Assembly: GCA_027627225.1 (NCBI GenBank)
Contig: CM051034.1
Coordinates: forward strand, 1,737,001 to 1,801,000
Length of the DNA stretch: 64,000 nucleotides
Direction: 5' to 3'
DNA from: Congeria kusceri
Lineage: Eukaryota > Mollusca > Bivalvia > Myida > Dreissenidae
This document shows positions 36,213 through 47,509 of the stretch, one piece after another. The position numbers and the translations under genes were made by a program. The notes under the pieces were generated by a model, which saw only the letters and a program-made list of their open reading frames with translations, ran no database searches and had not been told where the DNA came from. Position 1 is the stretch's first letter; each line of letters begins with the position of its first letter.

Positions 36213-36294
36213 TTCGTGATCTTCCGTCAGTTTCCGATAGCGACCCGTTATCAACCGAATCTGATTTCGTGGCACTCCGCTTAACGTTCGTCAT
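36213..36294 (-). CDS. Candidate first coding exon, minus strand
   Basis: The ATG at 36294 opens a polar peptide (MTNVKRSATKSDSVDNGSLS, then ETDGRS) that could splice out at GTACCT (36212) before a stop at 36207-36205. Local CpG content is higher than in neighbours, as near promoters. It is speculative, since no downstream exon with a matching phase was found. Confidence 0.2.
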
Positions 36295-36300
36295 ACTGCA

Positions 36301-39149
36301 AAGAGTGATCTCCCCTGAATGTTATCAGTTTTCGTGAGGTATTGCAGTCGTGCAACTTTGACGTCTTTGTCAATCTTTGTTGTTTGATTGTATATTACAG
36401 GTACTGCAAACTATTTACCACATCAAAATAATTATTATTGCAATTAGTGCATGCAAGGTGGCTGTTAATATAATTATTTCACGTAAGATTTACGATGTTT
36501 AGGCTGCTTGAAGATAGTGAAAGTGAAAGTGGACAACAATTTGACAAAACATGGTCTCGATTTATAGCACAGCATTGATCCTCAATCACCACCGTGTACA
36601 CAACTGAAATGCAAAGCCTGTCGTGTTTATTTTCATTTATAATTGATCAATTTAATCTATATCATTTCTTGAATGAGCTACAAATAAGGTAGCTGGGTGG
36701 GAGAGGGGTGAGCACTCCCTCCCTTGTCATTGCCTTTAAGTGGTCACTGCAGGTTTAATTGAATGACTTCATGTTGTATACTTACAAGGTTTAATATTTT
36801 CTTTAAATTTAAAGCTTTTTTGTTGTTGCTTTTCTTTAAATCTTAAAACATCCTTACATTGAAAAACAATTCTTACATTGAAAACAATCTTGTAACAGCC
36901 TTTATTCTGCATGCTTGATATTTTAACTTAACTGCAATACTAATAGCACTTCATAAAATGCTGTTAAGTAACAGCATTAAGTATTGCATGATTTGCTTTT
37001 GCATATATTAATTTCAGGATTGCTGCAGTTTTTGAAAGATATTGTGCTTTGGTTTTTATTCTTCTGTTCATACAGGACAAACCAGACAGTGGAGACAGTG
37101 GCTTTTGAAGACAGAAATTAACAGTCTTTGTCATGTTAGGTTGTTTCCAAGATGGACAGCCAAGGAGTCTTTAAAGTTGTGTTGTGGTGCTTTGCATTGC
37201 AGTTTTTAATTGTTTTTTTCTTTTGCCTGAGATGGCCTATCCAGTATTCAATTTGTTAATGTTTGATGTTGCTGTTACTGTTCACATTTGTCGGAAAAGT
37301 TTTTCGTATAATCACAAGACTATGTTCTTTTCAAGTATTTTCTGATCAATACTTAAAAAAATTTCAGCATTTAAACCATGTTAATTGTTGTATTTAAGGT
37401 ATGGTTTGGGTTCTTTTAAATGAGTGAACAATTAGTATTCCAAAAAGTTCCTAAAGCAAAAGCTGCATTGAAAGACCACCTTTCATCAAGACCGCATGTT
37501 GTTTAATACATGTATTTACATTTCTGTGGCCATTTTTTAATAACTTTGAAGAGTACATGATCTTTTTGGCAGAATTAAAAGGTAAAATATATTACTTTGT
37601 GTTTTGGTCTTCCAGAAAGGATGGTCTTAAAACTGGAGATGATGTCGGATATATGCCGTTAGAGTTAATGAATACACTGTTCCGAATACTGAAATAAATT
37701 AGTCTGTTGTATGTACTAAGCATGTTAAAGATATATATAATATATATAACTAAGCTTTATAAATGTATATAACATCTTTTACTTGCAGTTTGTAAATGCC
37801 AAATGTTGTTTTACGCAGTACCCAGATTCAGTCCAGCATTTGGCTTTAATACTCATTCCATTTAAAATGATTTGTTGTCTTTTATAAGTCATGTATGTAA
37901 GACAGTGAAAATATGTGGAGTGTTTACTTAACAAAGCATAAAGTGACATGAAAAGATTATTTTGAATCTGCTTAACTGCCAGAAATTATTGCCACGTGTA
38001 TTATTGACAGAATTTACATATTTGACAGAACGAAATGTGGGGGGTTACCTTCTACAGATACACATAAATTTTTCAAGATACAGTAATTTAATTTGCAGTT
38101 TTGTTTTTCTAAAAGAATAACCTTTAAAATGGTATATACTTTAATAGGTTTTTATAAATTTAAAAAAATCCTCTGTTATCGCTACATTGAATGTTACGTG
38201 ACTGATGCATCAACTTTGTGTAGGTAATTACACAGTTAAATGTGACGATGTTTATATACTGTTTATACAAATACACTATTGTATGAGCGCATGCAAGTAA
38301 AAAAAAAACATAGTAAAATGCACCTGTGGTTAAAATAAGTGTCAACAGTTCATGATTGATTTGTGTTAATTTTTCATTAATGTCAAAGTCACGTTTTTGT
38401 TAATTTTTTGTTTAGTTAGATTCTGTAGTGTATAAACACATTGTAACAATCAACATTTACCCTTGTCACGTCTTTTTAAGTGTAATATTCGTTTATAAAT
38501 TTACATCATAATCATGTTTTCACATTCCGCCATCTTGAAAAGACCAAAAGTTGAATAGGTTACAAACCAGTAAATCTCTTTGAATTACAGTCAAACCGGC
38601 CACAAGTTAAACCGTCAAAACGTCATACCGGCCACCAAACTCCGCGCAGAGATTTGACTGGACCGAGGGTAGCTCTTATCAATTCCATGCCGTCATAATA
38701 AACTACGTGATGATGATCGATTCAAATCTTCTAGATATTATTTATGGTTTTAATTAGTTATTTTATTTTAATTTTATCATTCTTGACTGCAAACGATATA
38801 CAAAAAGTCCCAATATTATGTAAAAGAAATGCATTAAATTAGCATTATTTCTAATGAAAGTTAATGACGTTCACGCGACTGAAAATTGTTTTTTATTAAC
38901 AGAAGGGGTTTTATAACGTCTATGTTCAAAAACGCTTGGTACGAACGGAATACAAACAAATGTACATGCCGATTTACTCCAGATGCATCACCAGCTATCG
39001 CATGCAGTCCATAAATACGATAAAAAGTTACGAAAACATTATTACTTGATCGATGTCAATGCAGTTTTTTGTATTTTGATCAGTAATATGTCTATTGAAA
39101 ACGATTTCGTCAAAGTTTTATTTGTATCACATATTTATGACCTGCTGCT
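36301..39149. other. No supported gene; possible short CAGTCAAA inverted repeat at 38588-38660
   Basis: Several pyrimidine-AG sites occur but no exon with a protein-like frame. CAGTCAAACCGGCC at 38588 and GAGATTTGACTG ending near 38660 form a short inverted pair that could be a mariner-type MITE remnant; only one TA is present. Confidence 0.4.
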
Positions 39150-40520
39150 TTAAATGAAAATAGAAACGACAATAAATGTAAACATAACAAGAAGAAGTGG
39201 GGGTATCTTGGTTTGCACCTGTCCGTCGGTCGGTCGGTCGTATGGTCGGTCTTTTCGTAAACCATTTCGTTTCCTCACGATATCTAGAGAACGCTTTGAC
39301 CTACGATCACCAAAATTGGTATGCTCGTTACTTGGGAGGGAAGGAAGACGCCTATACATTTTGAGGTCAACAGGTCAAAGGTCAAGGTCACCGATGCTAA
39401 AAATAGAATAACGGTTACCGCTCAATAACTTGAGAATGCATTGAGATATTTTAATGAAACTTCATACATAGATACCTTATATTGAGACCTCGCTTAGGAT
39501 TGCATATGGGATGGGTGGGATCATGGTCAAGAACACCGTTACTAAAAATAGAAAGACAGTCTCCGCTCAATAACTTGAGAACGCATCTAGATATTTTAAT
39601 GAAACTTCATACATGGATACCTTATATTGAGACCACACTTGGGATTGCATATGGGGTGGGTGGGGTCAAGGTCATTTAACGTAACATAAATTAGAAAAAA
39701 CGGTTTCCGTTAAATAGCTTGAGAACGCATCGATATATTTTAATCAAACGTCATACATATATACCTTTTATCGAGACCTCCCTTGGGATTGCATATGGGG
39801 TGGGTGGGGTCAAAGTCAGTGTTACTAAAAATAGAAAAACGGTTTCCCCTCAATAACTTTAGGATCCATGAAGATATATTAATGAAATTTCATACGTAGA
39901 TACCATGTATCGAGACCTTGCTTGGGATTGCATATGGTGTGGGTTGCATCAAGATCAAGGTCACCATAACTAAAAATAGAAAAACGGTTTCTGCTCAATA
40001 ACTTGAGAACGCATCGAGATATCTTAATGAAACTTCATACATAGATATCTTATACTGAGACCTGTCTTGCGATTGCATAAGTGGTCGATGGGGTCAAGGT
40101 CAATGTCACCGTTATTAAAAATAGAAAAACGCTTTTCGCTCAATAACTTGACAAGCACAGAGATATTTTAATGAAACTTCATACATAGATACCTTATATC
40201 GAGAGCTCGCTTGGGATTGCATATGGGGTAGGTGGGGTCAAGGCCACCGTTGCTAAAAATAGAAAAACGGTTTCCGCCCATTAACTGGAGAAGGCATCGA
40301 GCTATTTCAATCAAACTTCATACAAATATACCTTATTTTGAGACCTCTCTTGTGATTTAATATGGGGTTGGGAGGTCAAGGCCAAGGTCACCATTACTAA
40401 AAATAGAAATACGATTTCCGCTCAATAGCTTGAGACCGCATCGAAATATTTTAATGAAACTTCATACATAGATACCATATATCGAAACTTCGCTTGGGAT
40501 TGCATATTACAAAATGTCTT
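39150..40520 (-). repeat. Inverted copy of the 2.5-5.2 kb composite repeat
   Basis: It begins with the complement of the ACCGACC tail (GTCCGTCGGTCGGTCGGTCG), then a TCAACAGGTCAAAGGTCAAG block. About eight modules of roughly 140 bp follow, with CTCAATAACTTGAGAACGCA, AATGAAACTTCATACATAGA, TACCTTATATCGAGACC and GGGATTGCATATGGGGTGGG. It is the reverse of the arrays at 2540-5225 some 37 kb away. Confidence 0.85.
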
Positions 40521-41480
40521 AACAATTGCATATATTCACAACTTGGCTGCAAGTCGGGGGGCATACATGTTTTACAAACATCTCTTGTTTTATTTAGGTT
40601 TCCTAAATAAAATAGCATATTAAACGACAACATTTCCGAGAGCTGCCTAAGCTGCTACAAGTACACATTGATGCAATGTGCTGTGACTTTATATTATTTT
40701 CATTTGTCATCCCTCTCATCGAGTACGGTTGCATCTTGTGGGAGGGGCTCGTCTGTTGAGTAGCGGATGATTTGTCTTCAAGAGAGTTGGATAGCCATCA
40801 CAAGATGTTGTACTATCGAGTTCTGATAAAACTGTAAGCTGCTGACGCTTCTCATTGCAATTATATTCTCACTCGGGGCTATTCATAAGATGAACGCACA
40901 AGCAACATACGTCTGTCTTGCAGGCGCGCAGGAAGCTCACGAACATTGGGTCCGCGGAAGGGATTGGTACGGGAGGGGTTTCCCATGCCGATAATTTTTT
41001 AAATGTCAATGTAATACTACACGGCTTGTCCTGCAATTTTTCTACTAAAAGTGTTGATACACAGTTTGATAATTTATTTCATTATTTTAAGGACAGATAC
41101 ATTCTTAAATGGAATAAAGTCGCATTGCTCATCTCTCGTATTTATCCAAATATCTTATAGCATGTAACAATCTAGATATCTCATAGCATGTAACAACAAT
41201 TAAAAACATTGTCTAATACTAACGTAACAAGGATAGGTATTCAACCACTGAACATTAAATTCTCTCAAGACATGTAAAATTTCGCATGTCGAATGATGGA
41301 GACAAGAAGGTTTTGCGAATTCTTACGACAGTAAAATAGCTGTCTTGCAACTTCGCGCGAGTTATGGTCGAAATGTACCATACCCAAAATGTGCAATGTG
41401 TTGATTCAAAATATAACGTCATATATTTATGAAAGGGCTAATAAATACATGTTGTAATCAAGAAAGGTTAGTATAATAAT
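40521..41480. other. Unassigned; weak AT-rich ORF
   Basis: A plus-strand frame at 40918-41160 is protein-like only in its second half (about residues 32-80). I find no family and no splice support, so I do not call a gene. Confidence 0.35.
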
Positions 41481-41499
41481 TCAGTGTGTTAACATTTTA

Positions 41500-41845
41500 G
41501 TACGGTGAAATTAATTTATGTCTTCTGCAAATGGTCTTAATGACCTAAACATTTGAGCCAAGTTTCATGAAAATCCTTCAAAAGACATAGGAGATATAGA
41601 GCGGACGCGAAATGGAGGCTCGAATATTTGACCTTCAAGTGTCACCTTGACCTTGAGCCGGCGTAAGTGACTCATGCCTTCTGCACATCGTCTCAATTAC
41701 CTAAATATTTCAGTCATGTTTCATGAAAATCCTTCAAAGGGTATAGAAGATATGGAGCGGACACGAACATGTTACGGACAGACGGACGGACGGTCGGACG
41801 AAGGGCATTCCTATAACCCCCTCCGCTTCGCGGCGGGTGATTAAA
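41500..41845 (+). repeat. Dispersed repeat ending in CCCCTCCGCTTCGCGGCGGG
   Basis: Two modules share CAAGTTTCATGAAAATCCTT, CAAAAGACATAGGAGATATA and GAGCGGACGCGAA. The block ends in GGACAGACGGACGGACGGTC, CCCCCTCCGCTTCGCGGCGG and GTGA, a GC-rich terminal hairpin quite unlike the AT-rich surroundings. CACCTTGACCTTGAG lies between the modules. Confidence 0.75.
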
Positions 41846-42321
41846 CATTGATTATATATAGGAACGCATTTGTTTGGAATTATTTAAATATCTTTAGACA
41901 AATAATAACAAAATAAATGAAGATTTTCTAACTGTACTTGTTATAAAAAGTACTAGTACGTTGTGTGAAGGAGTTGTTAAAATATGTAGATTAAAAATTA
42001 CATTTTGTAGAAATATATTTTATTTCCATCACACCTGCATATTGGGGGAGGGGGGGGGGGTTAACTGCTAAATCACAACATACTGCTATACTTATTTGTT
42101 CGCTATTATTTTTCATTTTTTAACAGTTATTTTAATGTATTTTTTGTTATTTTATACTTATAATAAGTTTGTAATATTGTGGAGTATGTTTCTTGCACAA
42201 ATAAACTTACTATCTAAAATTCATTTATTACGTCTTATTAAACTGGTATTTGGACCTACTAGTAATCACACCGATATTTTTTGCCACGCCTTAAACGTCA
42301 GATGCATGGTAGATAAAGTAT

Positions 42322-43289
42322 CCGGACAAAATCCCTCCCGGACATATCCCGCCTTTTTAAGTACCCGGACAAAAACCCTCCCGTTGATTTTACAAGCCGG
42401 ACATAATCCCTCCCAATCAAAATTCATAATAGTTAAATTGTTTGCATAAAGAACCGGTTTAATATAAATATGTTTGCTCCATTTCGAATCAAAACCAATG
42501 ACAAGCGTATAGATGTAAATCTGATGATTGATATATATTATTATTTTACCATCAGATAAATAAGTGGCACTTTATTTCTGAATGTACTTGTTATAAAAAG
42601 TACTTGTTATATGGAGGGGACTTTTCCTCGTGATTAAAAAAGTACGTGTTATATGGAGGGACTTTGACTCGTGGCTGCGCCACTCGTGAAAATATCATTT
42701 TCTATGAACACTCGTGAAATGAAATACGATCTATACCAAAATCAACAAATTTTCTTTTTATTTTATGCTTTTGGACAATAAATAAATAACATTGCGCGAG
42801 ATGAGCTTAAACGTCACAAATTCGTGTATTCTGACGTCATAAAAATGACGTCAACAATGATTCCAAAACTGTTACTCGTTAGTATGGTGAAATCAAGTGC
42901 CATATTTTGTGAGTCGTTATCGCAAAATTAAAATTTTGTCCAATTGTATAATGTGTTATATGTAAACACATGCATGTACATACTGTACATGTATATAAAT
43001 GTGCCAAGGGTTGTAAACCACTACTTGTAAATCGATGCTAGGTATGGAAAAATAGTCCGTTTTATTCTATATTTTTACTTCAGTGAAAATTTAAAATCTG
43101 ATATTTTCAGTGCTCTAACAGTGAAAATATACTACTTTATTTCACCAATAAAATTCGATATTTCACTGAAAAGCATATAATAAAATGTTCTTAAATATAG
43201 GTACTTTTATAATGGCTATATAATTGAAATATATGTGTTTAAAGGGGTGGGGGACTTTGTCCGGGGTGGGGGGGGGGGATTATGTCCGA
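42322..43289. mobile_element. Candidate MITE with inverted CCGGACAAAATCCCTCC arms
   Basis: The left arm holds four copies of CCGGACAWAATCCCTCC-like sequence (42322, 42339, 42365, 42397). The right arm holds the inverse, GGGGGACTTTGTCCGG (43249-43264) and GGGGGATTATGTCCGA (ending 43289), around a G-run. The 840-bp interior is AT-rich and non-coding. Outer boundaries and target duplication are not resolved. Confidence 0.5.
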
Positions 43290-46016
43290 GATTCCAAATG
43301 CCTACCAATTAACACAGTAGTCAATTGGGACCTGGTCTCCAGTCGATAGAATGCCACCAGTTTACTTCTCAATCACACATGATGGACACATGTTTGTATA
43401 TACAAGACTCGTGATGTATCATGCTATGTATAATTAGTATGCTAATTTGCTTTTTATAAAAAGATCAATTTCTTGCTTTTTTTTCATATCAACGACTTGG
43501 GCCGAAATGGAATTGGCCCGTCCTGACCCAACACTGTTGTTGTTGTAGCAATGGCGGATATTTTGATTTGGAAAAGCTGAAAAATAAGAACTCAACGTAA
43601 CAACCCGCACATAGGTAATAAGGGTCATTAATGACAGTTTCTTACAACGAAAAAAAAAAAATGAACTAATAAAAATTTGTTTTACCAATGTTAAGTGTGT
43701 GTCAATGTCGAAAACTCAAAATGTCTGTGATTTTTTGTCACGTGCCACTTGTGTGATTATGATCATGATGATGAATCCTAAACTCATTTTGACTATAATC
43801 ACAAAAATACATTTTTCAGTTTTATGAGATGAAAGTAGCTTTCTGCAAAACCTTACCACCGCAGGTCCATTTATTGGTCAGATTTATTTACGTTACATTT
43901 GTCATGTGAAAAAACCTGAACATCTGAATGCTAGTTACTTAGGCACGTGGTGAATTCGGCACCTAGTCACATCGGCACTAGCGAGTCGGTTCAGCACTTA
44001 CAATTGGCCACTATGGCACTTACAGTTTGACACTTCGGTACTGACAATATTTTCAACTTATGATGTACTTTCTATTTTAAAATACTTAAATTTTACTTTT
44101 TTTATGCATTTATTGAGATTTCATTTACGATGGCAAAGTAGATAAATATAATGTTGAATGTAATTATTATAAACTATACAGGTCCATATTTAATACTTTT
44201 ATTATTCAATATATAATATTCATACATAACAATACAAGACAGAACACAAGACTGGCCTGGAAAAAATACCCTGAAAAATAACAATTATTATTATATAATG
44301 CATAATGACATAAATGACAGAACACAAGACCAGTAGTTTTAAATAATGCTCTCACACATACAAGGTTTTTACGGTTACACAATACAGAAAATCACTTCTG
44401 TGCTGAACTACGTATATTGCGTCAGAACAATACTATTAATCACAATTATGCAGGTTCAAAAACCTTAATCATCTATATATAGCGTATTTAGCATCTTTAG
44501 CATGTTTCTTATTTTTACAACTCATACTATAAATCTAATTGAAAATTAATATACTGAACTTCAATTTTTTACTTATTTGTAAAATATTATTTTAATATTA
44601 ATTGACTATATCAGATCTGTATTCTGACACAATACACGTTTTGTTGCTACGCCACGTCACCTTACGCCTGGTGTAAATTGATAAAGAGACATGCGCCAAG
44701 CATGTTACCCAATTCGCTAATAAGAAACAATGGCCCAAACTGTAATCGTGTATGGGGGTTACAACCGAATATATTGGTATGTTTCAATTATGGCACATTT
44801 ATTTACAAATTATTGAAGCAAAAGACATAAGTTATGATATTATCATCCGAACTTGAATGATTGCATAGTTATATATAGGATGAACAATAACAATTCAGTG
44901 AAACTAAAATAGACTTTTTTAATAATATTATTGTCAACTTGTCAGCAAGTTTAAATACACAAATTCGCATTAATATGCAGATTTCTTCTTTCATTAAAGT
45001 AAGGAATTAGTGTACAACGATATTTATGAATTTGGATTTTCCATTTTATCTAAGTAGTCTTACATTTATATTCAATAGCATTAACATTTATTAATCATCT
45101 GCACTAACGCTGCGATGTCAACAAATATATAAAAGAATTATATGTTTAAACAACATAAATTAATACCTTTTATTTCAAAGCGGATCCTGTTTTTAAAGAA
45201 TACAATGCCACTTCTCATTTACAAATAAGATTATTAAAATTATATTTAAAAAAACAACAAATATAAGTGAAACTAAAAGCAGCATTTTTAATTAAAGACA
45301 TCGTATACTTGGTCAACAGTAATGAACATGTGCCAGTATTTCACATTATAACTTATACAATTATCATCTGCCATTGCGAGAATGAAAAGAAATGCAGTTT
45401 TCAACCTTTTATATCATTTTAATCTTCAATTAATTTAAATGCTCTTGTCTAAATTTGAAACATCAGTATTAGTTAATTAATTGGTTCTTTATAATTATAT
45501 GATTGTAGCAAACGGATGAAACATCCCTTTTAACATCCTTTGATTTTATCTGTGAGGGATTGTATGGAACCTACAACGTGAGAGGTACTTTTATGACGCT
45601 GCTAGTCCAACAGCAAGGCTGTTCAAAGTGAAAGTGTGGTAAAATAGCTTGACAATAACAACAACACAAGCTCAGGTTCAATTTGTATATTCAGTTGTTG
45701 CTGGTGTTTATGCTCCCACACAAACATTTCTGTCTCTACAACCAATCAATATATGTATATGCTATATTATGTTTAATGAATGCAGTTGATCATACATGCC
45801 ATATGTCCTGGATAATTGGGCATTGTCCCAGAAATGCAGTGCTGTCCCACTGTCCCGGAATTCGTTCAGATGTTCCGAAAATTATTAGAAACCGTGTATA
45901 ACTATATTAGTTTGATTTTTTGACAAACCGTTTGTTGCCAAGGCAATTTATTTCCGATAAGCCAACATGTCATAAAATAGCAATTAACAGCAATTGTCAC
46001 ACTTGCACTTTAATCG
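43290..46016. other. AT-rich region; short degenerate CGGCAC repeat at 43938-44050
   Basis: No gene is supported. At 43938-44050 six degenerate 16-22 bp units contain GGCACNTNG/GGCACTTAC. The remainder is unassigned, with long A/T stretches. Confidence 0.4.
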
Positions 46017-46441
46017 ACTGCATTTTAAAACTGCAATCAGCGAGTAGCTTTGCCCAGAAGGTGGAGCTTCATCCCCACAGAAAATCTATATTAACCAATT
46101 AAGACGCAGTGTTACTTTAGTTTGCCAATCGTACTAATCGACGTAAACAATAAATCAATCGGCATAATACTCATTTATACACTCATTTATCAGTAGGTGT
46201 ATAGGTGCATCAGTTGATAACAAAAGAGTACCTATACTGCATTCTTAAGCTGCAATGTGTATCAAAGTAACTCGGCCCCAGAGGCGGAGCTTGGCAGAGC
46301 TTCATTCCCACAGAAAAATCCATATTAACCAATTAAAATGCAGCGTTACTTCAGTTTGCCAATGACGTGAACAATTGACCAATCTGCATAATACACATTT
46401 ATACACACATGCGTCAGTTGATAACGAAGGAGTATCTAGAA
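46017..46441 (+). repeat. ~220-bp tandem duplication with CCAAT/AACCAATTA boxes
   Basis: Blocks 46017-46238 and 46239-46441 align: GGTGGAGCTTCATCCCCACA versus CAGAGCTTCATTCCCACAGA, then TATTAACCAATTAA, GTTACTTTAGTTTGCCAAT versus GTTACTTCAGTTTGCCAAT, GGCATAATAC and GTCAGTTGATAACGAAGGAG. Many small differences indicate an old event. No coding potential. Confidence 0.75.
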
Positions 46442-47289
46442 TCCCGACCATAAGTACGAGCAATTTACTCACTCGTTTCGTTTCACAATATCCTCATTTA
46501 ATTTACCTCCTAAGTAAGTAATAGGTTTTAATTACTTTCCTTGTAATTTCATGTAAAATATATTTTTGTTTCAAAAGTAGAACGTATAAAAATTTGACTT
46601 TGAATTCGCATATACATTTTTGTATATCCAAAATGCCTATCCAATTTTACTGTTCAAGTGGTGTAAACACAATTTTTTGATAGTCTGTGTATGTCATGTA
46701 AAACCCGTGTTATACTAGAAAAGAGCACTAAATGTCTGGAGGCACTAACAGCTTCATGTTCCACGCAAGAAAAGCATGTAGAGACCATGTGATTTGCTAA
46801 TTATAGACATGTCAATTTGGAATAAAAACTTTGTAGTGAAAGAACTTTGAAATCTTTACTTTTTGTATGAAACTTTCATAGTGCAATAACTTTGCAATCT
46901 TAAGCATTTTAATGAATATTTTTATCGCGTTGTTATCAAATGTAACCATGAAACAAAAGTACATTGTGGATTATAATAAATATTTACATCTGGACAAATA
47001 ATATACACACGTACATGTCCCGGAAAATTAGAAAAAGTCCTGGAAATTTGCGGCAGAGTTCCGGAAATAATCCAAAAAATATGGCATATTGTGATTCTAA
47101 GTTGAAAAAATCATGAACTTAATTGTATGGGTATAGATAAACACCATTAAAATACCAGATTCAACCAATAAAACACCAGTTAAAGTTGTTTCTGAACTAA
47201 ATTTCTTTCTTAAATTTTTCCCAATTGTACGTGTTCATGTTGCAACAATTCCCAATTTGATGGGTACCCATTCCCAAAGCAGTGAAAAA

Positions 47290-47476
47290 AATTGCTGAGT
47301 ATACTACTGAAATTGCTGAGTATACTACTGAAATCGCTGAGTATACTACTGAAATTGCTGAGTATACTAATGAAATTGCTGAGTATACTACTGAAATTGC
47401 TGAGTATACTACTGAAATTGCTGAGTATACTACTGAAATCGCTGAGTATACTACTGAAATTGCTGAGTATACTACT
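47290..47476 (+). repeat. 21-bp minisatellite, block 1 (9 copies)
   Basis: The unit GAGTATACTACTGAAATTGC+T starts at 47297 and repeats every 21 bp with a few substitutions (TCGCT, ACTAATG). The ninth copy stops after GAGTATACTACT and runs into 26 As (47477-47502) and an A-rich stretch to about 47530. The period is a multiple of three and the frame is stop-free, so it reads AEYTTEI repeatedly. Confidence 0.97.
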
Positions 47477-47509
47477 AAAAAAAAAAAAAAAAAAAAAAAA
47501 AATTTAAAT

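Noticed and set aside
38588..38660. Complete mariner-type MITE with CAGTCAAA ends
   Set aside because: Only ~72 bp between the ends and only one flanking TA; at best a remnant.
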